Source: Streptococcus hyointestinalis
Lineage (GTDB): Bacteria > Bacillota > Bacilli > Lactobacillales > Streptococcaceae
Direction of reading: 5' to 3'
DNA: 64,000 bases
NCBI RefSeq assembly: GCF_011039275.1
Contig: NZ_JAAKGB010000001.1
Location: 1,240,001-1,304,000 of the forward strand
Below the pieces are notes generated by a model. The model did no database searches. It was not told the DNA's origin and was given only the letters and a program-made list of their open reading frames with translations. Within the stretch, counting starts at the first letter, position 1; each line of letters opens with the position of its first letter. The position numbers were made by a program, and so were the translations under genes. This document shows positions 24,283 through 34,018 of the stretch, piece after piece.

Positions 24283-26037
24283 TTATTTACGTTTTGGTGG
24301 GTTATGAATGGCTTCGCCAAGGACGTCCATAACGGCTTCGTAGAGAACTTCTGAAAAGGTTGGGTGTCCGTGGATGGATTGGGCAACCTCGTCGATGGTG
24401 AGCTCCATTTCCATGATGGTGGCTGCTTCGTTGATGATTTCAGCGGCAGCTGGTCCGATGATGTGGACACCTAGGATTTCGTGGTATTTTGGCTCGGAGA
24501 TGACTTTGACAAAGCCTTCTGCTTCGTTTGAAGCGATGGCACGACCGTTTCCGGCAAAGCTATTTTTGCCGACCAAAATCTCGCCGTACTGCTCACGGGC
24601 TTGGTCTTCGGTCAAGCCGACCATTGCCACTTCTGGGTGGGTGTAAACAGCTGCTGGTGTGAAGTCGAGGTGGGCTTTTCTTGTATTGCCACGCAGCGCA
24701 TTTTCAGCCGCAATCTCACCCATACGATAAGCAGCGTGGGCAAGCATTTTGGTACCGTTGACATCACCTGGGGCGTAGATACCCTTGATAGATGTTTCTT
24801 GGTAAGCGTCGACCTTGATACGTCCACGCTCAAGCTCAAGGTCAAGATTTTCAAGCCCCTTGAGCTGTGGCACACGACCGATAGAAAGCAGTGCCTTGTC
24901 AGCGACAATTTCAGTACCGTCCGCTAATTTCAGTGTCAGCTGGTTGCCGTGCTCGACAATTTCGCTTAGAGAAGTAGAGGTCAAGAACTTCATGCCGTGC
25001 TTTTTAGCGAGGATACGTTGAAGCTCAAGCGACACTTCCTTGTCCATAGCGGGAATGATACGGTCTGCCATCTCAATAACGGTCACTTCTGTGCCGTAAG
25101 CCGCATAAACCAACCCCAGCTCAACCCCGACAACGCCACCACCGATAACAGCCAGTGAACTTGGGATTTCTTTCAAGTCAAGGATATCGTCAGATGTGAG
25201 GACAAGCGGTGAGTCGATACCTGGGATGTTGATACGAGAGACTTTTGAGCCTGTGGCAAGGATGATATGGCGTCCTTTGATGACCTTATCACCGATAACT
25301 ACGGTCTTGTCTGGGTTGACTTGCCCCAAACCGTTGAAAATCTCGACCTTATTGGCTTTCAAAAGCCCACGCACACCGCCGGTCAAGGTCTTAACCACAC
25401 CGTCTTTGAAAGCTACAGTCTTGTCCATATCAATGCTGTAGTTGGTTGAGGCGAGGTTAATTCCACGACCCGCTGCAATTTTCAGACCATCGAGAATCTC
25501 TGCGTTTTTGAGGTAAGTCTTGGTTGGAATACAGCCTTTGTTGAGGCAGGTGCCACCAAACTCTGACTTTTCGACGATGGCAATCTTGCCACCCAACTGA
25601 GCGCCACGGATGGCTGCGTAGTAACCAGCAGGACCACCGCCGACGACCACGATATCGTACTCATCCGCACCGAGCGCTTCTTTTGGCTGGGCTGCCACTT
25701 CTGCGACGGCTTCTTTACTTGGTTGTGCTGGTGCTGTGACAGACTGACCGTCTGCTGCAGTGATAATCGCACTTGCGCTTGGCGCTTCTACACTCTCGCC
25801 CTCGGCACCGATGTAGGCGATAACCTCGGTGACAGGCACCGTCTCACCTGCTTGGTGCACAATTTTCAAAAGCACACCTGAGTCCTCTGCCTCAAGCTCC
25901 ATATTTGTCTTGTCCGACATGATCTCAAGGAGAATGTCGCCCTCGTTGACCACATCACCTTCTTGTTTTTTCCACTCGAGGATCTCGCCTTCCTGCATAT
26001 CCACCCCGAGTTTTGGCATAATCACTTCAACTGCCAT
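24283..26037 (-). CDS. lpdA: Dihydrolipoamide dehydrogenase (E3) with N-terminal lipoyl domain
   Basis: 584 residues. Residues 1-80 are a lipoyl domain (target Lys in MSDKTNME). A linker follows, then the flavoprotein core: FAD loop VVVGGGPAGYYAAI, redox-active disulfide GGTCLNKGCIPTK, NAD loop VIGGGVVGVELG and C-terminal dimer His in HIIGPAAAEI ... HGHPTFSE. It reoxidises dihydrolipoamide of E2 using NAD. It is the last gene of the E1a-E1b-E2-E3 cluster, 195 bases after E2. Its lipoyl domain is about 71/81 identical to that of E2. Confidence 0.95.
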   Translation of the reverse strand: MAVEVIMPKLGVDMQEGEILEWKKQEGDVVNEGDILLEIMSDKTNMELEAEDSGVLLKIVHQAGETVPVTEVIAYIGAEGESVEAPSASAIITAADGQSVTAPAQPSKEAVAEVAAQPKEALGADEYDIVVVGGGPAGYYAAIRGAQLGGKIAIVEKSEFGGTCLNKGCIPTKTYLKNAEILDGLKIAAGRGINLASTNYSIDMDKTVAFKDGVVKTLTGGVRGLLKANKVEIFNGLGQVNPDKTVVIGDKVIKGRHIILATGSKVSRINIPGIDSPLVLTSDDILDLKEIPSSLAVIGGGVVGVELGLVYAAYGTEVTVIEMADRIIPAMDKEVSLELQRILAKKHGMKFLTSTSLSEIVEHGNQLTLKLADGTEIVADKALLSIGRVPQLKGLENLDLELERGRIKVDAYQETSIKGIYAPGDVNGTKMLAHAAYRMGEIAAENALRGNTRKAHLDFTPAAVYTHPEVAMVGLTEDQAREQYGEILVGKNSFAGNGRAIASNEAEGFVKVISEPKYHEILGVHIIGPAAAEIINEAATIMEMELTIDEVAQSIHGHPTFSEVLYEAVMDVLGEAIHNPPKRK

Positions 26038-26232
26038 GATGTCTCCTATTCTTTTTATGATAATCGTTTGAAATAGATGTTCACAAACTTATATTTATGT
26101 AAACTTTTTTTGTTTTCCCATTTTTCAAAAAACAACTGAGTTTGCTCGAAACACTTTGGAAAAAAGATAAAGTCGTCTTGGGACTTGCAGTCCCTGCGCC
26201 GCTTTCCTATTTTTTCTTCGTTTTTTACGCTC

Positions 26233-27609
26233 TTATATCAGTAGTTCCATTGGGTTTTCGAGTAGGTTTTTGAGGTCAACCATGAATTTGGCGCCGTTCA
26301 TGCCGTCAACGATACGGTGGTCGATGGTCAGGCACATTGCCATGATTGGTCGGATAACGACTTCACCGTCAAGCGCTACAGGCGTTGGCACGGTCCCTGC
26401 TACCCCTAGGATAGCTGAGTTTGGCTGATTGATGATTGGGTTAAAGCTCTTGGTGCCAAACATACCAAGGTTGGTAATAGAGAAGGTTGAACCAGACATT
26501 TCAGCAGCTTTTAGCTTGCCGGTCTGTGCTTTTTTGATAACGTCTTTTGAGGCTGTGACAAACTCAGACAGGCTCATCTTGTCCGCACCATGCACAACTG
26601 GCACGACCAAACCATCATCAAGTCCAACAGCAATTCCCAGATTGACAAACTGGTGCAGCTCGATTTCTTGAGCGTCATTGATGAGAGAGGCGTTTAGATA
26701 GCGGTGCTCTGGCTTCATCAGCGTCTTAACCACCGCAAGCCCAATCAAATCGGTAAAGGTCACTTTGTTGCCGGTCTTATTCATGATAGGCTCAATGACT
26801 TGCTTACGCAGGGCAATAAGATTGGTCATGTCAATGTCATAGTTGAGCGTAAAGGTCGGTGCCGTCAGGTAAGAATGGGTCATGCCTTTTGCAATCGCCT
26901 TACGCATAGCACTCATCTTGATGATTTCAACGCCCTCAGGCAAGGCTGGTTTTTCCTCAATCGCTGGTGCTGGCGCTGCTTGTTCAGCCACAGCTGGCTT
27001 AATGGCAGCTAGAACATCTGCTTTCATAATCTTGCCATTAGTCCCTGTACCTGTGATGGTTGCTAGGTCCAGTCCGTGGTCAAGCGCAATCTTAGCTGCC
27101 AGTGGACTGACCTTAGGCTGTGCACCCTTGAAGTTATCAACGTCGTCTTTGTGAATGCGTCCCTTGGCACCACTGCCTGGGATAACCTCAAGGTCAAGTC
27201 CGAGCTTGCGAGCGGTGGCACGTGCGGCTGGCGTGGCACGAACCTTTTCACCTGCTGAACGCTTGATAGCCACTTCTTGAACTGGCTCATTAGCAGGCGC
27301 TGATTTTACCTGTTCTTGTGGTGTAGGCTGAGCTGGCGCTTGGGTTGTAGTCTTTTCTGCGACCACTTCGCCCTCAGCCCCTAGATAGCCGATGACTTCT
27401 GTGACAGGCACGACATCGCCATTGCCATGGACAATCTTAATCAAAACACCAGAATCCTCAGCTTCTAGCTCCATATTGGTCTTGTCCGACATGATTTCAA
27501 GGAGGATATCGCCTTCACTCACCACATCGCCCTCTTGTTTTTTCCACTCGATGATTTCGCCTTCTTGCATGTCCACACCGAGCTTTGGCATTATAATTTC
27601 GACAGCCAT
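26233..27609 (-). CDS. Dihydrolipoamide acyltransferase (E2) of pyruvate/acetoin dehydrogenase
   Basis: 458 residues. One lipoyl domain (1-80, Lys in MSDKTNME) and an Ala/Pro linker come first. Two peripheral-subunit-binding domains follow in tandem, one beginning ATPAARATARKLG and the other VSPLAAKIALDHG; a single copy is more usual. The catalytic acyltransferase core ends in TIDHRIVDGMNGAKF (His and Asp of HxxxDG). It forms the core of the complex, passing acetyl groups to CoA. The ribosome binding site is AAAGGAG. E1b lies 29 bases upstream. A 195-base gap with a small GGGACT-TGC-AGTCCC hairpin separates it from E3. Confidence 0.93.
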   Translation of the reverse strand: MAVEIIMPKLGVDMQEGEIIEWKKQEGDVVSEGDILLEIMSDKTNMELEAEDSGVLIKIVHGNGDVVPVTEVIGYLGAEGEVVAEKTTTQAPAQPTPQEQVKSAPANEPVQEVAIKRSAGEKVRATPAARATARKLGLDLEVIPGSGAKGRIHKDDVDNFKGAQPKVSPLAAKIALDHGLDLATITGTGTNGKIMKADVLAAIKPAVAEQAAPAPAIEEKPALPEGVEIIKMSAMRKAIAKGMTHSYLTAPTFTLNYDIDMTNLIALRKQVIEPIMNKTGNKVTFTDLIGLAVVKTLMKPEHRYLNASLINDAQEIELHQFVNLGIAVGLDDGLVVPVVHGADKMSLSEFVTASKDVIKKAQTGKLKAAEMSGSTFSITNLGMFGTKSFNPIINQPNSAILGVAGTVPTPVALDGEVVIRPIMAMCLTIDHRIVDGMNGAKFMVDLKNLLENPMELLI

Positions 27610-27638
27610 ATTCTACTTTGTGCTCCTTTCTGTCAGAC

Positions 27639-28637
27639 TCATTTTCCCTTTGCCATCATTTTGTAAATGGCGTCTTTAATCTTAGGCACATCAGGCAGGA
27701 TAGCTTCTTCTAACACACGTGAGTAAGGCACTGGCACATCCTCGCTAGCTAGGCGCACGATAGGATAGTCGAGATAATCAAAGGCTTCACTTTCAGCTAT
27801 TTGCGCAGCGATTTCGCCGATAAAGCCACCTGTCTTGTAAGCGTCGTTGACAAGGAGAAGCTTGCCTGTTTTCTTGACCGAGTTAATAATAAGCTCTTTG
27901 TCAAGCGGGATAAGCGTACGTGGGTCAACGACCTCGACATTGATACCGTCCGCTGCCAGCTCGTCTGCTGCTTGAAGCACACGCTCCAGCATGCGACCAT
28001 AAGAGACAACGGTCACATCAGTCCCCTCACGCTTGATGTCGCCCTTGCCAAGCGGCAGGTAAAAGTCGGGGTCGAGATTGACCTCTTCTTTCTTACCATA
28101 AAGCGCCTTTGGTTCTAGGAAAATAACAGGGTTGTTGTCCAGAATAGAGGATTTTAGAAGGGCTTTAGCGTCATTGACTGTCCCTGGTGCGACCACTTTT
28201 AGCCCTGGGATGTGAGTCAGCCACGCTTCTAGCGACTGAGAATGCTGAGCAGCGGAGCCAATTCCCCCACCAGACGCCATACGGAAAGTAACTGGCGTCT
28301 TTAAGCCGCCACCAAACATGTAGTTGGTCTTAGCCCCTTGATTGACAATAGCGTCCATGGCAATAGTCACAAAGTCCATAAAGGTCAGATCCACAATCGG
28401 GCGCAATCCTGTCTGTGCAGCACCGATGGCAGCCCCTGCAATCGCTGCCTCTGAAATCGGTGTATCACGCACACGCTTGTCGCCAAACTCAGCCAGCATA
28501 CCAACGGAAGTCCCAAAGTCACCACCGTAGATACCGACATCCTCACCCATCAAAAATACCTTGTCGTCTTTTCGCATTTCCTCGCTCATAGCAAGGTTAA
28601 TCGCTTCACGCAAAGCCATTACTTTTGTTTCTGTCAT
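27639..28637 (-). CDS. Pyruvate/acetoin dehydrogenase E1 component, beta subunit
   Basis: 332 residues from ATG 28637, which has GGAGGAAATC before it; a longer frame from 28649 would swallow the ribosome binding site. Transketolase-type pyrimidine-binding domain: VFLMGEDVGIYGG, DTPISEAAIAGAAIGAA and HSQSLEAW are all E1-beta hallmarks. The C-terminal domain (GKLLLVNDAYKTGGFIGEIAA) is also present. With E1-alpha it decarboxylates the 2-oxo acid (pyruvate most likely) using thiamine diphosphate. The acetoin and pyruvate versions cannot be told apart from sequence alone; streptococci use this type as their PDH. Confidence 0.93.
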   Translation of the reverse strand: MTETKVMALREAINLAMSEEMRKDDKVFLMGEDVGIYGGDFGTSVGMLAEFGDKRVRDTPISEAAIAGAAIGAAQTGLRPIVDLTFMDFVTIAMDAIVNQGAKTNYMFGGGLKTPVTFRMASGGGIGSAAQHSQSLEAWLTHIPGLKVVAPGTVNDAKALLKSSILDNNPVIFLEPKALYGKKEEVNLDPDFYLPLGKGDIKREGTDVTVVSYGRMLERVLQAADELAADGINVEVVDPRTLIPLDKELIINSVKKTGKLLLVNDAYKTGGFIGEIAAQIAESEAFDYLDYPIVRLASEDVPVPYSRVLEEAILPDVPKIKDAIYKMMAKGK

Positions 28638-28675
28638 GATTTCCTCCACATCTTTTAATTTCTAGCTGGTAATGA

Positions 28676-29641
28676 TTAGTCCACATAGACATCCTCAAAA
28701 GCAACGGACAAGTCTGGGTAGGGACTGTCTTGGGCAAAGGTAACGCCCTGCTCGACTTCTTCCTTGACTTGGCTGACAATAGCGTCCAGCTCTTCTTCTG
28801 TTGCGATAGCGTTGTCAAGCAGATACTTGCGGTATTTTTTGAGCGGGTCTTTAGCTTTCCATTCTTCGACCTCTTCTTTTGAGCGATAAGCGCCAGCGTC
28901 CGCTGTTGAATGCCCAAACCAACGGTAAGACTCCACTTCGATAATAGCTGGACCATTGCCCGCACGCACAGAATCCACCACTTCTTTCATCTTGTCGTAG
29001 ACAGCGATGACGTCATTGCCATCCTCGACATAATGCCCAGGAATGCCGTAAGCATCCGCACGCAGATAGAGGTGAGGGATTTTCGTCGAGTAGCTGATGT
29101 CTGTCGAGATACCGTAGCGATTATTGATGATAAAGAAAATCACCGGCAAATTCCAAACGGCAGCTAGATTGACCGACTCATGGAAAGACCCTTCGTTGGT
29201 CGCAGAATCACCCGAAAAAGCCACCACGATATTGCCTGTATTTTCATACTGCTGTGTCAGCGCAGCTCCAACGGCTAGGGCGTAGCCACCCCCAACGATA
29301 CCGTTGGTACCGTAGTTGCCTTTTTCGATGTTTGCAAGGTGCATAGAGCCACCACGCCCTTTGGACGTTCCTGTCGCCTTGCCAGCAAGCTCAGCAAACA
29401 TGCCGCCGATGTCAATGCCCTTAGCGATGGTTTGCCCGTGTCCACGGTGGTTTGAAAAGATGATGTCCTCATCTGTCAGCGCATGAATAGCCCCAACTGA
29501 AGCTGCCTCCTCACCAACTGAAAAGTGCGTCATGCCCTGCACAAAGCCACGGCGCACCAATTTATTAAAGGTCATATCTATATCACGGATACGTTGCATT
29601 TTCAAAAACATATCCAAGTAATCTTCTTTTGATAAACTCAT
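28676..29641 (-). CDS. Pyruvate/acetoin dehydrogenase E1 component, alpha subunit
   Basis: 321 residues. The thiamine diphosphate motif runs from SGDSATNEGSFHESVN to IINN, with GDS replacing the common GDG. The phosphorylation-loop-like region is YRWFGHSTADAGAYRSKEE. First gene of the dehydrogenase cluster, with a good promoter at 29704-29732, 38 bases ahead of E1-beta. The complex converts pyruvate to acetyl-CoA and depends on lipoylation by LplA encoded at 22220-23212. Confidence 0.94.
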   Translation of the reverse strand: MSLSKEDYLDMFLKMQRIRDIDMTFNKLVRRGFVQGMTHFSVGEEAASVGAIHALTDEDIIFSNHRGHGQTIAKGIDIGGMFAELAGKATGTSKGRGGSMHLANIEKGNYGTNGIVGGGYALAVGAALTQQYENTGNIVVAFSGDSATNEGSFHESVNLAAVWNLPVIFFIINNRYGISTDISYSTKIPHLYLRADAYGIPGHYVEDGNDVIAVYDKMKEVVDSVRAGNGPAIIEVESYRWFGHSTADAGAYRSKEEVEEWKAKDPLKKYRKYLLDNAIATEEELDAIVSQVKEEVEQGVTFAQDSPYPDLSVAFEDVYVD

Positions 29642-29703
29642 AGCGAGCCTCCTAACTGTTTTTCCTAAACTGATAACCTTTTATCAATCTCTTGATTGCT
29701 TTC

Positions 29704-29732
29704 ATTTTATCGTTTTTTTTCACAAACTGCAA
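29704..29732 (-). promoter_or_regulatory. Promoter of the dehydrogenase operon
   Basis: TTGCAG (29727-29732), 17 bases, TAAAAT (29704-29709) on the minus strand, about 60 bases ahead of the E1-alpha start. Confidence 0.6.
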
Positions 29733-29815
29733 GCAATTGAACTCGCTTTCAACTAGCGCTACAATGAGCTTTTTAATGCTTGTCTCGTTCGTTTTTTCAC
29801 AAAGTTTATGCTAGC

Positions 29816-29841
29816 AAAAAAACACCTCCTTGAGGTGTTTT
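29816..29841 (-). terminator. Terminator of the ABC-F gene
   Basis: AACACCTC-CTT-GAGGTGTT stem (29821-29839), followed on the minus strand by a run of T. It lies just after the ABC-F stop. Confidence 0.82.
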
Positions 29842-29844
29842 CAT

Positions 29845-31761
29845 CTAGTCTTCTAGCTGTTCGCTGAGCTCTTCCCACTCGAGCATAAGGGCTTCGCTTT
29901 TTTGCGTCAGCTCGTCAAGCTCTGCCTGCAAATCCATGAGCTCGGTCGTGTCGTTGGTGGTGTGCATGCGCTCGGTGACGCTTGCTTGCTTATCCTCAAC
30001 GCCCTCTAGCTCGGCTTCGATTTGCTCAACTCGGCGTTTGAGCTTGCGTTGCTCTTTCTGGTTGGTCTTTTGCGCTTGGTAGTCCATAGCGCCAGCTGAC
30101 GGTTTTGGCTCGTCTTTTGGAGTAGTTTTTTCCTCCTCTAAGCGCTGCAATTCCTCAAGTTCAGCTTTTTTGGTCACATAGTAGTCATAGTCGCCTAAGT
30201 AAAGGGTCGAGCCATCCTCTGAAATCTCCAGCACCTTGGTCGCCACACGGTTGATGAAGTAGCGGTCGTGACTGACAAAAAGTAGTGTCCCATCAAAGTC
30301 AATCAGAGCATTCTCCAGAACTTCCTTGCTGTCGATGTCTAGGTGGTTGGTCGGCTCATCCAGTATGAGAAAGTTATTGTCCTCCATGGAGAGCTTAGCC
30401 AGCAAAACACGAGCTCGCTCGCCACCAGACAGCATACTGATAGACTTTTTGACGTCATCACCGGAAAAGAGAAAGGCACCCAGACGGTTGCGAATCTCCA
30501 CTTCTGGTGTCGTTGGAAAGGCATTCCACAGCTCATCGAGCACTGTGTTGGTTCTGGTGAGGTTGGTTTGGTTCTGGTCATAGTAGCCAGTCTCGACATT
30601 AGCACCGTAGCTCGCCTGCCCTTTGATAAAAGGAATCTGCCCCACAACCGACTTGATAAAGGTTGATTTGCCGACACCGTTTGGTCCAACGATAGCGATA
30701 GCGTCAAACTTTTTCACCGCAAGGTCAATCGGCTCAGCTAAAATCTCGCCGTCGTAGCCGATAGCCGCATCCTCGACAGTGAGGACGACGTTGCCCGAGA
30801 CCTTACCAGCGTGAAAGGTCATGTGGGCTGACTTTTGAGCGCTTTGTGGCTTGTCGAGGCGCTCCATTTTTTCTAACTGCTTGCGTCTTGCCTGCGCTCG
30901 CTTGGTCGTTGAGGCTCGGACGATATTGCGGTTGACAAAGTCCTCTAATTTAGCAATTTCCTTGGCTTGCTTTTCGTAGTTTTTCGCCTCGGTGGCAAGC
31001 TTTTCTGCCTTCAAGTCCATAAACTGCGAGTAATTGCCCACATAGCGGTCTAGCGAATGCGGCGTCAAATCATAAGTCACGGTTGCGACCTTATCCAGAA
31101 AATAGCGGTCGTGACTGACGATGATAAGAGCGCCTTGATAGTTGGTCAGGTAATTTTCCAGCCAAGCGATAGTCTCAATGTCAAGGTGGTTGGTCGGCTC
31201 ATCCAGCACCAAAAGCTCTGGCTTCTCAAGCAACATCTTAGCAAGAGCTAGGCGGGTGTTTTGCCCACCAGACAGCTCAGAAATAGGCATCTGCCACATG
31301 CTCTCGTCAAACTTAAAGCCGTTCAAAATCGCCTTGACATCCGACTCGTAGCTAAAGCCACCTTTTTTGCGAAAATCCTCAGACAGCTGGTCGTAAGCTG
31401 ACATGAGCTGCTCTAGCTCCGCTCCAGAGAGCTCTGCCATTTGCATCTCCATGCTGCGCAAGCGCTTTTCCATCTGACGCAAATCGTCAAAAACCAAAAG
31501 CATCTCCTCAAAGATGGTATTGCTGGACTCAAAGCGACTATCCTGCGCCAAATAAGAGAGACTCAAATCTTTTTTGGTGTTAATCTCACCAGATGTTGGT
31601 GCCTCCTCACCAACTAAAATCTTGAGCAGAGTCGACTTGCCCGCACCGTTACGCCCGACAAGCGCAATCCGGTCACGCTCATCCACCTGAATCGAAATAT
31701 TATCAAAAAGCACATCACCTGAAAATGAGCGCTCTAGCTTGTTTCCCTGTAGTATAATCAT
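29845..31761 (-). CDS. ABC-F family ATPase (YdiF-like), ribosome-associated
   Basis: 638 residues with two ABC domains and no membrane segment. Walker A1 is GRNGAGKST (about 36-44), signature LSGGQNTRL, then Walker B LLVLDEPTNHLD. Walker A2 is GPNGVGKST, with LSGGERARV and LILDEPTNHLD. The charged inter-domain linker and a C-terminal coiled coil (KLKRRVEQIEAELEG) are the YdiF-type layout. ABC-F proteins bind the ribosomal E site and relieve stalling. Antibiotic resistance is not implied by sequence. A TATAAT lies 6 bases upstream of ATG and no Shine-Dalgarno is seen, so the mRNA may be leaderless. Confidence 0.9.
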   Translation of the reverse strand: MIILQGNKLERSFSGDVLFDNISIQVDERDRIALVGRNGAGKSTLLKILVGEEAPTSGEINTKKDLSLSYLAQDSRFESSNTIFEEMLLVFDDLRQMEKRLRSMEMQMAELSGAELEQLMSAYDQLSEDFRKKGGFSYESDVKAILNGFKFDESMWQMPISELSGGQNTRLALAKMLLEKPELLVLDEPTNHLDIETIAWLENYLTNYQGALIIVSHDRYFLDKVATVTYDLTPHSLDRYVGNYSQFMDLKAEKLATEAKNYEKQAKEIAKLEDFVNRNIVRASTTKRAQARRKQLEKMERLDKPQSAQKSAHMTFHAGKVSGNVVLTVEDAAIGYDGEILAEPIDLAVKKFDAIAIVGPNGVGKSTFIKSVVGQIPFIKGQASYGANVETGYYDQNQTNLTRTNTVLDELWNAFPTTPEVEIRNRLGAFLFSGDDVKKSISMLSGGERARVLLAKLSMEDNNFLILDEPTNHLDIDSKEVLENALIDFDGTLLFVSHDRYFINRVATKVLEISEDGSTLYLGDYDYYVTKKAELEELQRLEEEKTTPKDEPKPSAGAMDYQAQKTNQKEQRKLKRRVEQIEAELEGVEDKQASVTERMHTTNDTTELMDLQAELDELTQKSEALMLEWEELSEQLED

Positions 31762-31767
31762 GGTCTT

Positions 31768-31776
31768 ATTATAGCA
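31768..31776 (-). promoter_or_regulatory. Extended -10 directly before the ABC-F start (possible leaderless mRNA)
   Basis: TGC-TATAAT on the minus strand (TATAAT at 31768-31773), with only 6 bases between the hexamer and the ATG at 31761. Transcription would begin at or next to the A of the start codon. Confidence 0.55.
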
Positions 31777-31947
31777 TATTTGCTAGCGTATAGGCTAGTG
31801 GGGGAAAATTGTTGCTATGATAGAAAATGCTCACAGCCTTCCTTATTTGATTTTTTGAGCTAAAAAAGGAAAACCTTCTTACAATGCTACATATTTATTT
31901 ATGTACACCTAGTATTTTCCGCTTCTTTTACCACGATTTTTGCTAGA

Positions 31948-31975
31948 TTACATTCCCCTCTAAAAGTGGTATAAT
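31948..31975 (+). promoter_or_regulatory. Promoter of mnmE
   Basis: TTACAT (31948-31953), 16 bases, TATAAT (31970-31975), with TGG in front of the -10. Confidence 0.65.
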
Positions 31976-32010
31976 GAAAGAACTGAAAAAAGATGACAAA
32001 GGAAGAGCTT

Positions 32011-33387
32011 ATGCCAATTACAAAAGATTTTGATACTATCGCTGCTATCTCAACGCCGCTTGGTGAGGGGGCGATTGGTATCGTTCGTATCTCAGGAAGC
32101 GACGCTATTACCATCAGCAAGCGTATTTTTAAAGGAAAGGACTTGGCGAATGTCGCCAGCCACACGCTCAACTACGGGCATATCATCGATCCAGAGCGAG
32201 ACGAAGTGCTCGATGAGGTCATGGTCGGCGTCATGCACGCCCCAAAGACTTTCACCCGTGAGACTGTCGTTGAGATTAACACCCACGGCGGTATCGCTGT
32301 GACCAATGAAATCCTGCAGCTCGTGCTACGCTCTGGCGCACGCATGGCAGAGCCTGGTGAGTTTACCAAGCGTGCCTTTCTCAACGGTCGCATGGATCTA
32401 ACGCAAGCCGAGGCGGTAATGGACATCATCCGAGCAAAGACCGATAAAGCCATGAATATCGCCGTCAAACAGCTGGACGGCTCCCTCAAAGACTTGATTA
32501 ACAACACCCGTCAGGAAATCCTCAACACTCTCGCTCAAGTCGAGGTCAATATCGACTACCCAGAGTATGACGACGTCGAGGAGATGACCACTGCTCTCAT
32601 GCGTGAAAAGACCAAGGAATTTCAAACCCTCCTTGAAAACCTCCTCAAAACGGCTAGACGTGGCAAGATTCTGCGTGAGGGCTTGTCTACTGCTATCATC
32701 GGACGCCCAAATGTCGGCAAGTCAAGCCTGCTCAATAATCTCCTGCGTGAGGACAAAGCCATTGTCACAGATATTGAGGGGACGACACGAGATGTCATCG
32801 AGGAGTATGTCAATATCAAGGGCGTGCCGCTAAAACTCATCGATACTGCTGGTATCCGTGAGACTGATGATGTCGTTGAAAAGATTGGGGTTGAACGCTC
32901 CAGAAAAGCACTAAGCGAAGCTGACCTTATCCTCCTTGTGCTCAACAGCGCAGAAGCACTCACCCAGCAGGATAGAGATTTGCTAGCTTTGAGTGACATG
33001 ACCAACCGTATCATTTTGCTCAATAAAACCGACCTTCCGGAAGCTATTGAGCGTGACCAACTGCCTGAGGACGTCATCCCTATCTCCGTCCTCAACAACC
33101 AAAATATCGACAAAATCGAAGAACGTATCAATCAACTCTTCTTTGACAATGCTGAGGCGGTCGAAAAAGACGCCACCTACCTCTCCAACGCCCGCCACAT
33201 CTCACTGATTGAGAATGCGCTTGACAGTCTCAAGTCTGTCAATGAAGGTTTGGAGCTAGGTATGCCTGTTGACCTGCTCCAAGTCGATATGACCCGCTGT
33301 TGGGAGATTTTGGGCGAGATTACAGGAGACGCTGCACCAGACGAGCTCATCACCCAGCTCTTTAGCCAATTTTGCCTTGGTAAATAG
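32011..33387 (+). CDS. mnmE: tRNA uridine-5-carboxymethylaminomethyl modification GTPase MnmE
   Basis: 458 residues from ATG 32011, which has AAGGAAG upstream; an ATG six codons earlier is less likely. It has a TrmE N-terminal folate-binding domain ([12 protein letters not shown]), a G domain with [14 protein letters not shown] and NKTD, and the family C-terminal CxGK motif (FCLGK). With MnmG it modifies U34 of several tRNAs. Convergent with the uracil-DNA glycosylase-like gene and separated by a shared terminator. Confidence 0.97.
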   Translation: MPITKDFDTIAAISTPLGEGAIGIVRISGSDAITISKRIFKGKDLANVASHTLNYGHIIDPERDEVLDEVMVGVMHAPKTFTRETVVEINTHGGIAVTNEILQLVLRSGARMAEPGEFTKRAFLNGRMDLTQAEAVMDIIRAKTDKAMNIAVKQLDGSLKDLINNTRQEILNTLAQVEVNIDYPEYDDVEEMTTALMREKTKEFQTLLENLLKTARRGKILREGLSTAIIGRPNVGKSSLLNNLLREDKAIVTDIEGTTRDVIEEYVNIKGVPLKLIDTAGIRETDDVVEKIGVERSRKALSEADLILLVLNSAEALTQQDRDLLALSDMTNRIILLNKTDLPEAIERDQLPEDVIPISVLNNQNIDKIEERINQLFFDNAEAVEKDATYLSNARHISLIENALDSLKSVNEGLELGMPVDLLQVDMTRCWEILGEITGDAAPDELITQLFSQFCLGK

Positions 33388-33388
33388 C

Positions 33389-33418
33389 AAAAAGACACTG
33401 CCTAAGCAGTGTCTTTTT
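33389..33418. terminator. Bidirectional terminator between mnmE and the UDG-like gene
   Basis: A 13-bp perfect stem (33389-33401 with 33406-33418), CTAA loop, with A and T runs. The stop codon of the minus-strand gene (33417-33419) lies inside the end of the stem. Confidence 0.88.
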
Positions 33419-34007
33419 AGTCCTCTAAAATCTTGGTCACACGTTCCTTTAGCTCTGGCAGCACTTCTGTCGCAAACCAAGGGTTCTTTTTTTGCCAGAT
33501 TTGATTTCTCGGTGAGGGGTGAACGATTGGGAAAAAGTCTGGGAGGAAATCTCGAAACTGGCGGACATTATCTGTCAGTTTGACCGAGCTTTTCTGGTGC
33601 AGATAGTAGTGCTGAGCGTAGCTTCCGATGAGCAAGGTCAGCTCAATGTCTGGCAGCAAACGTAAAATCTGCGGGTGCCATTTTTTAGCAAAGCCAACCC
33701 GAGGCGGTAAGTCGCCAGACTTGCCCTTTCCTGGATAGTAAAAGTCCATAGGAATGACAGCAATCTTGTCCGACTGGTAAAAGGTCTCCTCATCCACACC
33801 CAGCCAGTCCCGCAGACGGTCCCCTGACTTGTCCTTCCAGTAGAGCCCTGCTTCTTGGGTCTTGAGTCCTGGAGCTTGTCCAATGATATTGATTTTAGCT
33901 GTCGTGGGTGCGGCAAAGAGTGGCTCGATACCAGCTTTGGTGTAGGCTTGATTTGCCTCATCTGCCATAATGGCAGTCCTTATCTCCTCAATCGTCTCAA
34001 ACACCAT
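33417..34007 (-). CDS. Uracil-DNA glycosylase family protein
   Basis: 196 residues. UDG-superfamily motifs are visible: IIGQAPGLKTQE (motif I, GxAPG), LLIGSYAQHYYL (middle strand) and FFPIVHPSPRNQIW (motif II, HPSPRN). This matches the small streptococcal UDG-like proteins. Role is probably removal of uracil or another damaged base, but the exact specificity is unknown; it is not the main Ung. It starts 11 bases after pepV stops, with AAAGGAG before the ATG, so it is likely co-transcribed with pepV. Confidence 0.85.
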   Translation of the reverse strand: MVFETIEEIRTAIMADEANQAYTKAGIEPLFAAPTTAKINIIGQAPGLKTQEAGLYWKDKSGDRLRDWLGVDEETFYQSDKIAVIPMDFYYPGKGKSGDLPPRVGFAKKWHPQILRLLPDIELTLLIGSYAQHYYLHQKSSVKLTDNVRQFRDFLPDFFPIVHPSPRNQIWQKKNPWFATEVLPELKERVTKILED

Positions 34008-34018
34008 AAGTCGCTCCT

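Noticed and set aside
26176-26196. GGGACT-TGC-AGTCCC hairpin between the E2 and E3 genes as a terminator
   Set aside because: The stem is only 6 bp and no T run follows in the direction of transcription; it may be an RNA processing or stability element at most.
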